60,348 nt of DNA from Micromonospora matsumotoense (lineage in GTDB: Bacteria; Actinomycetota; Actinomycetes; Mycobacteriales; Micromonosporaceae). Position 1 is the stretch's first letter; each line of letters starts with the position of its first letter. Of the stretch, positions 7,471-16,221 are shown piece by piece. The stretch covers positions 1-60,348 of the forward strand of contig NZ_FMCU01000029.1 in NCBI RefSeq assembly GCF_900091525.1, given 5' to 3'. The translations under genes were made by a program, and so were the position numbers. The notes under the pieces were generated by a model. That model saw only the letters and a program-made list of their open reading frames with translations. It did no database searches and was not told the origin of the DNA.

Positions 7471-10218
7471 ATGAGGTACCGGATCCTGGGCGCGCTGAGG
7501 GCTGTCGATGGCCAGGGGCGGCCCTGTCTCCTCGACCGGCGTCAGAGCCGGATCCTTGCCGTTCTGCTGTTGTCGCCCGACCGGATGGTCAGCCGCGACC
7601 ACCTCGTCGACGCGGTGTGGAACGACTCGCCACCCGCCACCGCCGTCCGGCAGCTCCAGAACTGCGTCTCGCAGCTGCGCCACCGCCTGGCGGGCGACCA
7701 GGGCGAGCACCCGATCGTCGCCGAACCGACCGGCTACCACATTCGGCTGGAGGCTGGGCAACTCGACGCGCAGGTCTTTGAAACCAGCGTCGCGGTGGCC
7801 ACCGACCAGGCCGCGGTCGGCCGGGTCGCCGACGCCGCGTCGGGTCTACGCGACGCGTTGGCGCTCTGGCGTGGCCCTGCCCTGGCGGGCATCAAGGGCC
7901 GCGTCATCGAAGCCGGCAGTAGCCGCCTCGACGAACAGCGACTGGCCGTGCTCGAGACCTGCCTCGAACTCGAACTCGGCCAGGGCCGGCAGAACGAGAT
8001 CATCGGAGAACTGCTGCACCTCGTGGCGGCCAACCCGCTGCGCGAACGCATGGTCGGGCTGCTCATGCTGGCACTGCACGCCTCTGGCCGGCGCAGTGAG
8101 GCGCTGCGGGCCTACGACCGGCTCCGCCACCACCTCGGCGAGGAACTGGGACTCGACCCCGGTACGACCCTGCAGGAACTGCACGCCGGCATCCTGCGCA
8201 ACGCGGCCCCCGCCACCCCGGCCGCCGTACCCCGCAGGACCGCTCCCCGGCAGCTTCCCGCGCCGGTCCGGCACTTCGTCGGACGCGAACCGATCCTCCG
8301 TGAACTCGACACCCTGGCCGAGGACGCCGCCGCCCAGGGCGGTGCCCTCGCCGTCCTGCACGGCACCGGCGGCATCGGCAAGACCGCGCTGGCCGTGCAC
8401 TGGGCGCACCGCGCCGCCACGGCCTTTCCGGACGGACAGTTGTTCGTCAACCTGCGCGGCTTCGATCCGCACCGGCAACCACTGCCCGCGGCTACCGCGC
8501 TGCGTTCGCTCCTCGGCGCCCTCGGCGTCACCGCCGAACAGATTCCCGCCGACGTGGAGGAACGAGCCAGTCTCTACCGGAGCCTGCTTGCCGAGCGCCG
8601 GATGCTCATCGTGCTGGACAACGCCCGGGCCACCGACCAGATCCGGCCGCTGCTGCCCGGCGGCGGGGGCTGCATGGTCGTCGCCACCAGCCGCAACGAA
8701 CTCACCAGCCTGGTCGCCGTCGAGGGCGCCCGCCCGTTCACCCTCGACCTGTTCTCCGTCGAGGAAGCCCAGCAACTGCTCACCGGCCGGCTCGGTGCGG
8801 AACGGCTGACGACCGATCCGCAGGCGGTCAGCGACCTGATCGCCTGCTGTGCCCGACTGCCCCTGGCGCTGGCCATCATGGCGGCCCGGGCCGCCGCGCA
8901 CCCGACCTTCCCGCTGTCCACCTTCTCCGGCGAGCTGACCGACACCCGACGCCGGCTCGACGCCGTCGACGGCGGGGACCAGTTTACCCAGATGCGCTCG
9001 GTGCTCTCCTGGTCCTACCAACGACTGTCCGCGCCCGTCGCCCAGATGTTCCGGCTCCTGGGCCTGCACGGCGGCACCGACATCACCGTGTCGGCCGCCG
9101 CGCACCTGGCGGGCCGGCCCGCCCTCCACACCCGGCACGTCCTCACCGACCTCGCCCGATCCCACCTGGTCACCGAACACACCATGGGCCGCTATGCCAT
9201 GCACGACCTGCTCAGCGCCTACGCCGGCGAGCTGGCAGCCACCCACGAGAGCGAAGCCGGCCGGCAACGGGCGATCCGCCGACTACTCACCTACTACCTG
9301 TACGCGGCGGCGTCCGCCGACGTCCTCGTCACCCCGCACCGGCGACGCACGCCCCTCCCCGAACCGGTGTCACCCCTGGACGAACTGCCCTGCTTCGGGG
9401 GGCACCTGGAAGCCCTCAGCTGGCTGGAGACCGAACGCAACAACCTCACCGCAGTCGTACGCCTCGCGCACGACACCGGCGAGTACGCCACCGGCTGGCG
9501 GCTGGCGAACCTGCTCTGGGGACTGTTCCACCTGGGAAAATACTGGGACGACTGGATCGCCACCCATCGCGTCGGATTGGCCTGTGCCCAGGCGTGCGAG
9601 GACACCTCTGCCGAGTTCACCATGCACAGCAGCCTCGGCACGGCCCACCGGGAACTCGGCCGATTCGCCGAGGCCCGGCAGTGCCACCACGCCGCGCTGC
9701 GGATCAGCCGACGCACCGCGGACCGCAGGGGAGAGGCCCAGGCGCTGAACGGCCTGGGCGCCGTCTACGGGGACATGCGCCAGAGCCGTCTCGCCCGACA
9801 GTTCCTGCGGCGGTCACTGCAGATCCGCCGGGAGATCGGCGACCGCTGGGGCGAAGCGATCACCATGTGCAACCTCGGCGAGGAGGACCTCGCCGACGGT
9901 GACCTCGCCGCGGCCCGTCACCACTTCACCGTCGCCCTGACCATCCGCCGCGACATCGGCGACCGCTGGGGCGAGGCGATGACACTGAGCTGCCTGGGCC
10001 AGGCCTTCGTCGCGGGCAAGCAGTACGATGAGGCGCTCACCCACCTCAGCGACGCGCTCACCATGCACCGCGAGATGAACGACCTCGCCATGCAGGCAAG
10101 CGACCTGCACCATCTCGGCCGCATCGAACACGAGCTCGGGCACGGCGAGCGCGGCGAGCAGCACTTGCGGGAGGCGCGGGCCATCTACCAGCGCCTCGGG
10201 ATGGAACCTCCCGCCTGA
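7471..10218 (+). CDS. SARP-type regulator with NB-ARC ATPase and TPR domains (AfsR-like)
   Basis: A 915-residue protein from ATG 7471 (GGGGG at 7462-7466 upstream). Residues 1-95 are an OmpR-type winged helix (MRYRILGALRAVDGQGRP, DHLVDAVWND, QLRHRL) and about 100-250 the bacterial transcriptional activation domain. Residues about 270-560 are an NB-ARC/STAND ATPase with P-loop LHGTGGIGKTALAVHWAHR and Walker B MLIVLDNA. The C-terminal ~270 residues are tetratricopeptide repeats (LGTAHRELGRFAEARQCH, LNGLGAVYGDM and similar). This layout is that of AfsR-like pathway activators. It is transcribed away from the ligase-ACP/GNAT-CHAP operon and is its most likely regulator. Confidence 0.9.
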   Translation: MRYRILGALRAVDGQGRPCLLDRRQSRILAVLLLSPDRMVSRDHLVDAVWNDSPPATAVRQLQNCVSQLRHRLAGDQGEHPIVAEPTGYHIRLEAGQLDAQVFETSVAVATDQAAVGRVADAASGLRDALALWRGPALAGIKGRVIEAGSSRLDEQRLAVLETCLELELGQGRQNEIIGELLHLVAANPLRERMVGLLMLALHASGRRSEALRAYDRLRHHLGEELGLDPGTTLQELHAGILRNAAPATPAAVPRRTAPRQLPAPVRHFVGREPILRELDTLAEDAAAQGGALAVLHGTGGIGKTALAVHWAHRAATAFPDGQLFVNLRGFDPHRQPLPAATALRSLLGALGVTAEQIPADVEERASLYRSLLAERRMLIVLDNARATDQIRPLLPGGGGCMVVATSRNELTSLVAVEGARPFTLDLFSVEEAQQLLTGRLGAERLTTDPQAVSDLIACCARLPLALAIMAARAAAHPTFPLSTFSGELTDTRRRLDAVDGGDQFTQMRSVLSWSYQRLSAPVAQMFRLLGLHGGTDITVSAAAHLAGRPALHTRHVLTDLARSHLVTEHTMGRYAMHDLLSAYAGELAATHESEAGRQRAIRRLLTYYLYAAASADVLVTPHRRRTPLPEPVSPLDELPCFGGHLEALSWLETERNNLTAVVRLAHDTGEYATGWRLANLLWGLFHLGKYWDDWIATHRVGLACAQACEDTSAEFTMHSSLGTAHRELGRFAEARQCHHAALRISRRTADRRGEAQALNGLGAVYGDMRQSRLARQFLRRSLQIRREIGDRWGEAITMCNLGEEDLADGDLAAARHHFTVALTIRRDIGDRWGEAMTLSCLGQAFVAGKQYDEALTHLSDALTMHREMNDLAMQASDLHHLGRIEHELGHGERGEQHLREARAIYQRLGMEPPA

Positions 10219-10290
10219 CCCGGACTACGCAGCTGTGGTGGACGTCAGCCGGCGGTGAAGTCGCGTGTCGTCTTGCTTCCGGTCTACGGC

Positions 10291-10390
10291 CTACTGGGTT
10301 TCCTCGTCGAGCAGCCTGCGCAGATCTGCCGCCTTCTCACTTCGGCCGAGTCCGTCAAGGACGTCGGCGAGCGTCCGGGGTGCTGACAAC
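10291..10390 (-). pseudogene. Remnant of a TPR-type protein C-terminus
   Basis: The minus strand reads LSAPRTLADVLDGLGRSEKA followed by ADLRRLLDEETQ and a stop at 10291. This is the usual look of the last helix pair of a TPR or XRE-TPR regulator. Upstream codons are not protein-like and there is no start, so this is probably a fossil end of a lost gene. The call rests on about 30 residues. Confidence 0.35.
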
Positions 10391-10466
10391 CAATGACATG
10401 TCCTGAAGAGGGCTCGACAAGAGGTTCTCGTGGGTTCAAGTCGTCTCGGTCCGCCGAGGTTTCCGG

Positions 10467-11936
10467 TCAGATGCCTGCGAGGGTGAGGAGCTGGTCCATT
10501 TCGGTCACTGGCAGTGTGGGTGCTGTGGCGGTTGCGTGCGCTACCCACTCGTCTGGATCTGCGAGCAGGGCGCGTCGCACGTGGACTGGCAGGTGTGGGT
10601 GTTCGGCGACGGCGCGGCGGACCCTACTCTCGGGATCGGTGGCCAGACGTTCGGCCAGCTCGACGGGTAGGTCGACGTCTCGGGGTGCCAGGCATCGCAT
10701 CCGTGGGTCCGGGTCGGTGGCGAGCCGGCGCAGGGTCTGCGGCGGGAACGTGAGGATGTCGGCCGGACGCCACTTCGTCTTCTTCTCCGGCCGGAACTCA
10801 CGGTCGATGCGCTCGGCCGTCGCAGGATCAACCAGGTGCGGGGCGTGCGTGGCCATGGTCGTGCGTACGCCACTGTCGTCGTCGTTGAGGAGCCGGATGA
10901 CCGCGTCGGCCGGCAGCGCCGGGTTCCGTGCCGCGGAGCGACGGAAGCAGATGTAGGGCGAGGACAGGTGTGGCAGTGGGTCTGCGGTGACCCAGTCGAG
11001 CCGCAGGTGCCGCAGTTCGGCGAGGGCCATGTCGTCTTCGACCTGCTGCAACAGGGAATTGTCGTCGAGGTCGTCGTCGAGCAGGTCGGTCAGTGTGCGC
11101 TCACCCTGCTGGATGTCCTCGTAGATCCGGTGGCGTGCCGGCTCGGGCGTGTCCCGGCGGCCGAAGATACCGACGCGTACGTTCGCGCTGGGGTCGTCGG
11201 TGAGGAGGTCCCGTACTGGTGGGGGGAGCTGCGGGTGTTCGGCGAGCTGGCGGCGAACCTGGTGGTCGGGGTCACCGGCCAGCTGTGCGGCCAGTTGCGG
11301 GGTGAGGATCGCGTGGCGTACTGCTCCGGCGCGGGTGACCGGGTCGGCGAGTAGTCCCGTCACGAGGTCGGGGGGCGGCACCGGGTGTGGTGACCGCGCG
11401 TAGTAGGTCGCGCAGGCGGCTGCGCGGACCTCGTCGACGGGGTCGGTGAGGAGGATCCGCCGGGTCGTCTCGGGTGCCTGCGTCCACCACCGTGCGAGCG
11501 TGGTCCGGACCTGAGGGTCAGGATCGGTGGCGAGCCGGGCCAGCAGATAGGCCGGGATATCGTCGCGTTCGGCAAGGTAGGTGCGCACCTGCGTGTGCGG
11601 ATCGTCGACGAGTCGCTCGTACACGTCGCGGGATGCGTCACGGGCGCCAGCGGCCAGGGCAGCCCGGATGGCGGGATCGGCGTGCGCGGCCAACCGCCTC
11701 CGGGCGTTGTTCGGCATTCGCGGGTTGAGTGCGAGTGAGTGCAGCAGCCAGTGATGGTCCGAGGCGAGGATCTCCTCGATTATGTCCAGGGTCAGGTCGG
11801 CGCGGGTGGCGACGTGACCGAAGCCGCCCCGGTAGCGCACCAAGCGGCGGACCAAGCCGGTGGGCAGGGCCGGGTTCTCGGCAAGGCCGTCGAGCACCTT
11901 CGATAGGTGGGCCGGCGTCGGGGCGTCATCAGCCAC
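10467..11936 (-). CDS. LRV/HEAT-like repeat protein of unknown function
   Basis: A 489-residue protein from GTG 11936, which has GGGGAGGGG six bases upstream; the ATG at 11969 has none. The chain is built of repeated helical units with the signature xxLAxxPxLPxxxxxLLxxDPDxxVRxxLA (for example LARLATDPDPQVRTTLARWW, LAEHPQLPPPVRDLLTDD, VAEHPHLPVHVRRALLADPD), the leucine-rich-repeat-variant or HEAT-like type. About a dozen units are visible, with an acidic interruption (LLDDDLDDNSLL). There is no signal peptide or membrane segment, so it should be cytoplasmic. Such proteins are usually scaffolds. Neighbours give no hint; it stands alone between degraded sequences. Confidence 0.8.
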   Translation of the reverse strand: MADDAPTPAHLSKVLDGLAENPALPTGLVRRLVRYRGGFGHVATRADLTLDIIEEILASDHHWLLHSLALNPRMPNNARRRLAAHADPAIRAALAAGARDASRDVYERLVDDPHTQVRTYLAERDDIPAYLLARLATDPDPQVRTTLARWWTQAPETTRRILLTDPVDEVRAAACATYYARSPHPVPPPDLVTGLLADPVTRAGAVRHAILTPQLAAQLAGDPDHQVRRQLAEHPQLPPPVRDLLTDDPSANVRVGIFGRRDTPEPARHRIYEDIQQGERTLTDLLDDDLDDNSLLQQVEDDMALAELRHLRLDWVTADPLPHLSSPYICFRRSAARNPALPADAVIRLLNDDDSGVRTTMATHAPHLVDPATAERIDREFRPEKKTKWRPADILTFPPQTLRRLATDPDPRMRCLAPRDVDLPVELAERLATDPESRVRRAVAEHPHLPVHVRRALLADPDEWVAHATATAPTLPVTEMDQLLTLAGI

Positions 11937-12073
11937 CGGTCGCCCCTCCCCGAAACCGTCGAGCCTCAACAGTCACGCATGTTCACCGCAGACGCTACTG
12001 CCCCGGTGTGGGAGGCCTCCCCGGGAGCGGGGGGTAGGGTCGCGTCCGCGCTGGTGGTGTAAGAGATGGCCCT

Positions 12074-12316
12074 CGCGGGATCCGGTCTGATGTTATGCGG
12101 CGATCGAGGTCGTTCCGGCATGTGTTCGCCGACTTAGGGTTCGCCGGCCGGCTGGTCGACTGGGCCCGCGACCTCCTGCGTACCACCCTGGAGATCGTCC
12201 GGAAACCCGCCGACCAGCAAGGATTCGTCGTGCATCGCTGCTGCTGGGCGGTAGAACGGACCCTGGCCTGGCTGACCGCCCACCGCCGGCTGGCCCGCGA
12301 CTACGAAACCCACCCC
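12074..12316 (+). pseudogene. IS5-family transposase, C-terminal fragment
   Basis: Plus-strand translation around 12095 reads HVFADLGFAGRLVDWARDLL, then LEIVRKPADQQGFVV and WAVERTLAWLTAHRRLARDY, the C-terminal third of IS5-family DDE transposases, including the conserved ERTLAWL block with its catalytic Glu. An Arg pair normally before WAVERT is CC here (HRCCWAVERT). After YETHPA the frame loses similarity, and the N-terminal two thirds are absent, so it is a dead remnant. It lies between the LRV gene and a secreted esterase and probably marks an old insertion. Confidence 0.8.
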
Positions 12317-12332
12317 GCGTGCCGTTGCCGGG

Positions 12333-12373
12333 CAGCCGCCACGTCCGGCCCGTGGGCGCGGACGTGGCGGCTG
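12333..12373 (-). terminator. Hairpin terminator of the secreted-esterase operon
   Basis: Perfect 15-base stem, 12333-12347 with 12359-12373, around an 11-base loop, located 53 bases after the minus-strand esterase stop. It also follows the IS5 remnant on the plus strand and could act in both directions. Confidence 0.7.
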
Positions 12374-12425
12374 GGCCGGTGTCCCGAATCGTCGTCGCGG
12401 CGGGCTTGCCGGCCCTGCCTCGATC

Positions 12426-13751
12426 TCAGCGGATGCTCCATCGCTGGTTCGACCCGCCGGAGCAGGTCCACAGGATCACCCGGGTGCCGTTGGCGGTCCC
12501 GCCCGACTCGGCGTCCAGGCACAGGCCGGACTGTGTGCCGCTGATCGTGCCGTTGGTGTTGACGTTCCACCGTTGATTGGCACCGCTGGTGCAGTCCCAG
12601 ATGATCACTCTCGTGCCGGGGGACGTGCCACCGCCCTCAGCGTCCAGGCACTTGTTGCCGTACACCCGCAGTTGTCCCGCGCCGGTGCGTTCCCATCGCT
12701 GGTGGGATCCGCCGTTGCAGTCCCAGAGCGCCACCGCGGTGCCGTTCGCCTGGGAGGCGTTGGTCACGTCCACGCAGCGGCCGGAGGCGGTACCGACGAT
12801 CGCACCGGCCGTCGAGGGCGGCGGGGTGGTCGGGGTGTCAAGACCGAAGAAGTGGATGGTGTCGTCCGCGAGGATTTGCAGGTTGTGCGGTTGGCCGGTC
12901 TCCTGGATCGCTTCGACACCATTGCCGTAGCGGGTGCGGACCCAGCCGGATCGGGGTTGGTTCTGTTCCGTGGACGTCGGCGTCTGGCTGACGCCGAGCA
13001 CGTTGGTCCACTGCTTGATCTCTTCGCCGAAGTTGGGGAAGCGCAGGGTGTCGTCGTTGGTGCCGTGCCACAGTTGCACCCGTGGCCGGGTGCCGGAATA
13101 GCCGGGATATGCGGCGCGCACCGCGTCACCCCACTGCTGGGCCGACCGGATGACCTGTCCGTTGGCGCAGGCGGTGTTCCACGAACTGGTGCCGGCGAAA
13201 CACCCGAACGGCACGCCGGCATACGCCGATCCCGCACGGAATACGTCAGGATAGGCGCCGAGCAGCACATTGGTCATCATGCCGCCGGACGAGTGACCCG
13301 TCACGAAGATGCGCCCCGGATCCGCGGCGTACCGTTGTTTGACATAGTTCACCATCGACACGATGCCGAGGGAGTCGCCGCCACCGTTGTGGCTCAGTGA
13401 TGCGGTCGAGTGGACGTCCCAGCATCCGTCACTGCTGGGGGCCGACGGATAGATGACGACGAAGCCGTACCGGTCGGCCAGCGATGCGTAGCTGGTGCCG
13501 CCGTAGAAGTCCTGTGCGGTGCCGTGACACCAGTGCACCCCCACCACGACTGCCGGATTGGGTTTGACGCTCGCCGGGACGTACAGGAACATCCGTGCCC
13601 CGCTCGGATTGGTGCCGAAGTTGGTGATCTCCTGGAGCGAGGCGGCAGCTGCGGGCGGTGCCACTGTCAGCGCACCGAGGACGACTGCGACGATGCTCGC
13701 GGTCCCGACGGCGATGGCGCGGAGCCGGTTCACGGTTCGCTGGCGGTTCAT
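12426..13751 (-). CDS. Secreted PHB-depolymerase/CE1-type esterase with ricin-B lectin domain
   Basis: A 441-residue exported protein. Residues 1-37 are a signal peptide ending PPAAAAS. The catalytic part (about 40-305) is of the esterase PHB-depolymerase/CE1 type: VVVGVHWCHGTAQDFY near the oxyanion site, nucleophile GHSSGGMM, Asp in LWHGTNDDTLRF and a late His in GQPHNLQ. A short TPPPS linker leads to a ricin-B (CBM13) domain with three QRW repeats ending GGSNQRWSIR. Acetylxylan or feruloyl esterase activity is the likeliest role. Its ATG overlaps the stop of the SGNH gene by one base (TGATG), so the two are translationally coupled. Confidence 0.9.
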   Translation of the reverse strand: MNRQRTVNRLRAIAVGTASIVAVVLGALTVAPPAAAASLQEITNFGTNPSGARMFLYVPASVKPNPAVVVGVHWCHGTAQDFYGGTSYASLADRYGFVVIYPSAPSSDGCWDVHSTASLSHNGGGDSLGIVSMVNYVKQRYAADPGRIFVTGHSSGGMMTNVLLGAYPDVFRAGSAYAGVPFGCFAGTSSWNTACANGQVIRSAQQWGDAVRAAYPGYSGTRPRVQLWHGTNDDTLRFPNFGEEIKQWTNVLGVSQTPTSTEQNQPRSGWVRTRYGNGVEAIQETGQPHNLQILADDTIHFFGLDTPTTPPPSTAGAIVGTASGRCVDVTNASQANGTAVALWDCNGGSHQRWERTGAGQLRVYGNKCLDAEGGGTSPGTRVIIWDCTSGANQRWNVNTNGTISGTQSGLCLDAESGGTANGTRVILWTCSGGSNQRWSIR

Positions 13752-14731
13752 CAGTGATCCGCCTGGCTGCCCCGGACCACGCAGGACCGGTTGTTCTCCC
13801 AGCCCCAGCCGTCACCGTCCGGGTCGCTGGCGGTGCTGGCGCAGTACGGGAACCCGTTCGGCGCGGTGGCACTGGGAGTCGGCGTGCCGCTGTCCGCACG
13901 GCCACCCCGGACCACGCAGGACCGGTTGCTCTCCCAGCCCCAGCCGTCACCGTCCGGGTCGCTGGCGGCGCTGGCGCAGTACGGGAACCCGTTCGGCGCG
14001 GTCGGCGACGGGGAGGTCGGGGTGGAGGTTCCCAGCAGCGGGGTCAACGCCGGGAAGAACCTCGCTTCGATCTTACGAATGCCGGTGGTGTCGTTCGGGT
14101 GCACGCCGTCGACCGTGTCCTGCGCCGGATTGAAGCCGGTGTACTGGTCCACCACCCGGACGGGGGACCTGCTGGTGCTGTTGGTCGCGGCCCACCCGGG
14201 AATGCCGGCGTTCAAGCTCTGCACGTTGGCGTTGCAGTTGCCGCACCCTGCCGGGGCCATCGGCAGGATCTGAGCGACGAGCACCTTGACGTCCGGGTTG
14301 TTGGCCCGCATCTGCGCCAGCAACTTTGTGTACGCGCTCAGGATCGCCGGAGTTCCCTTGTTGCTCCAGACGTCGTTGGTGCCGAGCATCATCACGACGA
14401 CATTCGGTCTGGTGGCGGACAGCCATCCGGGAAGGAGATTGCCGTCGGCGATTCCTGTCGCGAGGAAGCCGCCGTGGCCCTCGTTGTCGGCGTCGAAGGT
14501 GCCGGAGCAGTACGGGTTCCGCAATGTTCCGACAAAGTCGACGTTGGGGTATCCGGAGGACTGGAGGTGTTGCCAGAGCAGCGACCGCCAACAGCCGTTC
14601 GAACCGGTGATCGAGTCACCGAGGAGCATGACCCGGGTGGATGCCGCCGCGCTCGCCGACGGCTGAACGAGGAGGTACGGGGCCAGGATCGCCAGGAAGG
14701 CGATTAGGGCATAACACCACTTTTTCGTCAC
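13751..14731 (-). CDS. Secreted SGNH/GDSL esterase with two CBM10-like modules
   Basis: A 326-residue protein from GTG 14731, preceded by AAGGAGAA; longer frames upstream are spurious. Residues 1-31 are a signal peptide. The SGNH hydrolase domain shows block I MLLGDSITGSNG, block III MMLGTNDVW and block V VDGVHPNDTTG, typical of CE2/CE3-like acetyl esterases. The C-terminus carries two near-identical modules with NGFPYCA, DPDGDGWGWE and NRSCVVRG, matching the CBM10 pattern (paired Cys, exposed Trp-Gly-Trp). It should deacetylate polysaccharide while bound to it. It is translationally coupled to the downstream CE1-type esterase. Confidence 0.88.
   Translation of the reverse strand: MTKKWCYALIAFLAILAPYLLVQPSASAAASTRVMLLGDSITGSNGCWRSLLWQHLQSSGYPNVDFVGTLRNPYCSGTFDADNEGHGGFLATGIADGNLLPGWLSATRPNVVVMMLGTNDVWSNKGTPAILSAYTKLLAQMRANNPDVKVLVAQILPMAPAGCGNCNANVQSLNAGIPGWAATNSTSRSPVRVVDQYTGFNPAQDTVDGVHPNDTTGIRKIEARFFPALTPLLGTSTPTSPSPTAPNGFPYCASAASDPDGDGWGWESNRSCVVRGGRADSGTPTPSATAPNGFPYCASTASDPDGDGWGWENNRSCVVRGSQADH
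13770..14002. repeat. 98-base direct repeat encoding tandem CBM10-like modules
   Basis: Positions 13770-13867 and 13905-14002 are 96/98 identical with a 135-base (45-codon) period; I see only two T/C differences. Both copies lie inside the SGNH esterase gene and encode its two C-terminal CBM10-like modules, separated by a Thr/Pro/Ser linker. Such identity implies recent duplication or ongoing gene conversion. Confidence 0.9.
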
Positions 14732-14895
14732 AGCAGTTCTCCTTGAGGATCGTTTTCGCCGCGTTCGGCTCACGGTCGACGGGGGCCTGACGACCTTCTC
14801 CGGCGTCGACCACGGCCAGGGCGGTCCGGGTACGGACATGACTGATCGTGCGATCGGGTGGCGCGGCGTCCGGTGCCTGAGCCCCCCGCTGGTGG

Positions 14896-16014
14896 TCAGC
14901 TGACCGCGCAGTTGACCACCGGTGTCGGGTTGCTGCCGGTCGAGGACGCCAGGAAGCCGAAGCTGGTCGTGCCACCCGGTGTCAGGCCGCCGTTCCAGCT
15001 CACGTTCCGTGCGGTGACCGTCGTGCCGGCCTGCGTGACCGTGGCGTTCCATGCCTGCGAGACCTGCTGGCCGCTGCCGAGGCTGACCGTTGCGGTCCAC
15101 GTCGATGTGGTCGCCGTCGAGCCGTTGCGGATGCTCACCTCGCCCTGGAATCCTCCGGACCACTGGGAGACCACCTGGTACGTCGCCGTGCACCGTCCGT
15201 TGCCGGGCGGGGGTGTCGACGGTGACGGGGTCGGGGTGGCCGAGGGGGTCGGGCCCGGCGGCGAGGTGGGCGGTGGGGTGCCGCCGAGCACCCGCGCGAG
15301 CGCGGGGTGGAAACGGTTGGCCATCTTGCGGAAACCCGAGTCGTTCGGGTGCACCCCGTCGCCGGTGTCCGTGGCCGCGTCGAAGCCGGTCCACTGGTCC
15401 ACGACGACGATGGGCGACTGGGCGGTGGTGAGACCGGCGGCCCAGCCGGGGAGCCGGTTGTTGAGCGTGATGGTGTCGGCGGGGCAGGTGGCGCAGCCGT
15501 GGTGCGGGATGATCTGCGAGACGATGATCTTCATGCTGGGGTTGTTCGCCCGCATCTGCCCGACCAGCTTGGTGAACGCGGCGAGGATCGTGTCCATGGA
15601 CTGCCAGCCGCCCCAGAGGTCGTTCGTGCCCAGGTGCATCACGACCACATCCGGCCGTGCCGCGCTCAACCAGGGCGGGAGCTGGTTGTTGCCGGCGATG
15701 CCGACGGCGGAGAAGCCACCGTGGCCCTCGTGGTCGGCATCGTAGGAGAAGCCGTAGTTGCAGCTTCCGCCATCCGAGGCGCTGCCGACGAAGTCGATGT
15801 TCGAGTAGCCGGCGGTCTGCAACTGGTTCCAGAGCAGGGCGCGCCAGCAGCCGGGGCCCGCGGTGATCGAGTCGCCCAGCGGCATGATCCTGGTCGCCGC
15901 CGCCGCCGACTGGTGGGGGGCCGACCGCACAGGGGTGCCGGGGAGCGCCATCGTGAGCGCCAGGGTCGTGGTGATCGCGGCGAGCGCCGCGTACCGAAGG
16001 GTCTTTCGCGACAT
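14896..16014 (-). CDS. Secreted SGNH/GDSL esterase with C-terminal CBM2
   Basis: A 372-residue protein from ATG 16014. A signal peptide occupies about the first 38 residues. The catalytic domain has IMPLGDSITAGPG (nucleophile Ser), MHLGTNDLWGG and GDGVHPNDSGF (Asp-His pair), a CE3-like acetylxylan esterase pattern. After a Pro/Ser/Thr linker comes a CBM2 module (CTATYQVVSQWSGGFQGEV, WNATVTQAG, NVSWNGGL) ending VVNCAVS, with the flanking Cys pair usual for cellulose-binding CBM2. It follows a 39-codon ORF whose stop lies ten bases before this start. Transcription probably starts near 16187, and the two esterase genes 164 bases downstream may belong to the same operon. Confidence 0.9.
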   Translation of the reverse strand: MSRKTLRYAALAAITTTLALTMALPGTPVRSAPHQSAAAATRIMPLGDSITAGPGCWRALLWNQLQTAGYSNIDFVGSASDGGSCNYGFSYDADHEGHGGFSAVGIAGNNQLPPWLSAARPDVVVMHLGTNDLWGGWQSMDTILAAFTKLVGQMRANNPSMKIIVSQIIPHHGCATCPADTITLNNRLPGWAAGLTTAQSPIVVVDQWTGFDAATDTGDGVHPNDSGFRKMANRFHPALARVLGGTPPPTSPPGPTPSATPTPSPSTPPPGNGRCTATYQVVSQWSGGFQGEVSIRNGSTATTSTWTATVSLGSGQQVSQAWNATVTQAGTTVTARNVSWNGGLTPGGTTSFGFLASSTGSNPTPVVNCAVS

Positions 16015-16024
16015 CGGGGACTCC

Positions 16025-16144
16025 CTACCGCGTCACGGTGAGCAGATGGTCGCGGCCGAGGCGGGGAAGTGTGGCCGCAGGCAGGCTGGCGGCCACCGGC
16101 GAGTCGGCTGACGCCGACGCCGGCAGGACAGGGTGAGGTGTCAT
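16025..16144 (-). CDS. 39-codon upstream ORF in the esterase leader
   Basis: On the minus strand an ATG at 16144 with AGGAG placed correctly upstream opens a 39-codon frame (MTPHPVLPASASADSPVAAS, ending RLGRDHLLTVTR) that stops at 16025. The next gene's ribosome binding site (GGGAG) starts right at this stop codon and its ATG is ten bases further. Good Shine-Dalgarno, GC-rich third positions and close spacing suggest it is translated. It could be a leader coupling translation to the esterase, or a small protein. I know no family for it, and it is too short for composition alone to be conclusive. Confidence 0.45.
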   Translation of the reverse strand: MTPHPVLPASASADSPVAASLPAATLPRLGRDHLLTVTR

Positions 16145-16172
16145 TGATGCTCTCCTGAACTAGCGGGGAGCG

Positions 16173-16190
16173 TCGATGGGAGCGCACCTC
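16173..16190. promoter_or_regulatory. CebR-like operator in the esterase promoter
   Basis: TGGGAGCGCACCTC (16177-16190) matches the actinomycete CebR box TGGGAGCGCTCCCA at 11 of 14 positions and lies at the expected transcription start. On the minus strand it reads GCGCTCCCATCGA (16173-16185), a 13-mer found unchanged in front of the GH5 glucanase at 35573-35585. No CebR gene is in the window. Confidence 0.5.
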
Positions 16191-16193
16191 GGA

Positions 16194-16221
16194 GCTTTAT
16201 TCATTAACATGATTAAGTCAA
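16194..16221 (-). promoter_or_regulatory. Promoter of the secreted-esterase operon
   Basis: On the minus strand TTGACT (16216-16221), a 16-base spacer and TAAAGC (16194-16199). The -35 element lies inside the last codons of the upstream methyltransferase gene. The same arrangement (TTGACT, 16, TAAAGG, CebR-like box) precedes the GH5 glucanase. Confidence 0.55.

Noticed and set aside
14732..15394. N-terminal extension of the SGNH-CBM10 protein to position 15394
   Set aside because: It runs antisense-like through the CBM2 gene in another frame; GTG 14731 has AAGGAGAA upstream and is followed by a normal signal peptide.
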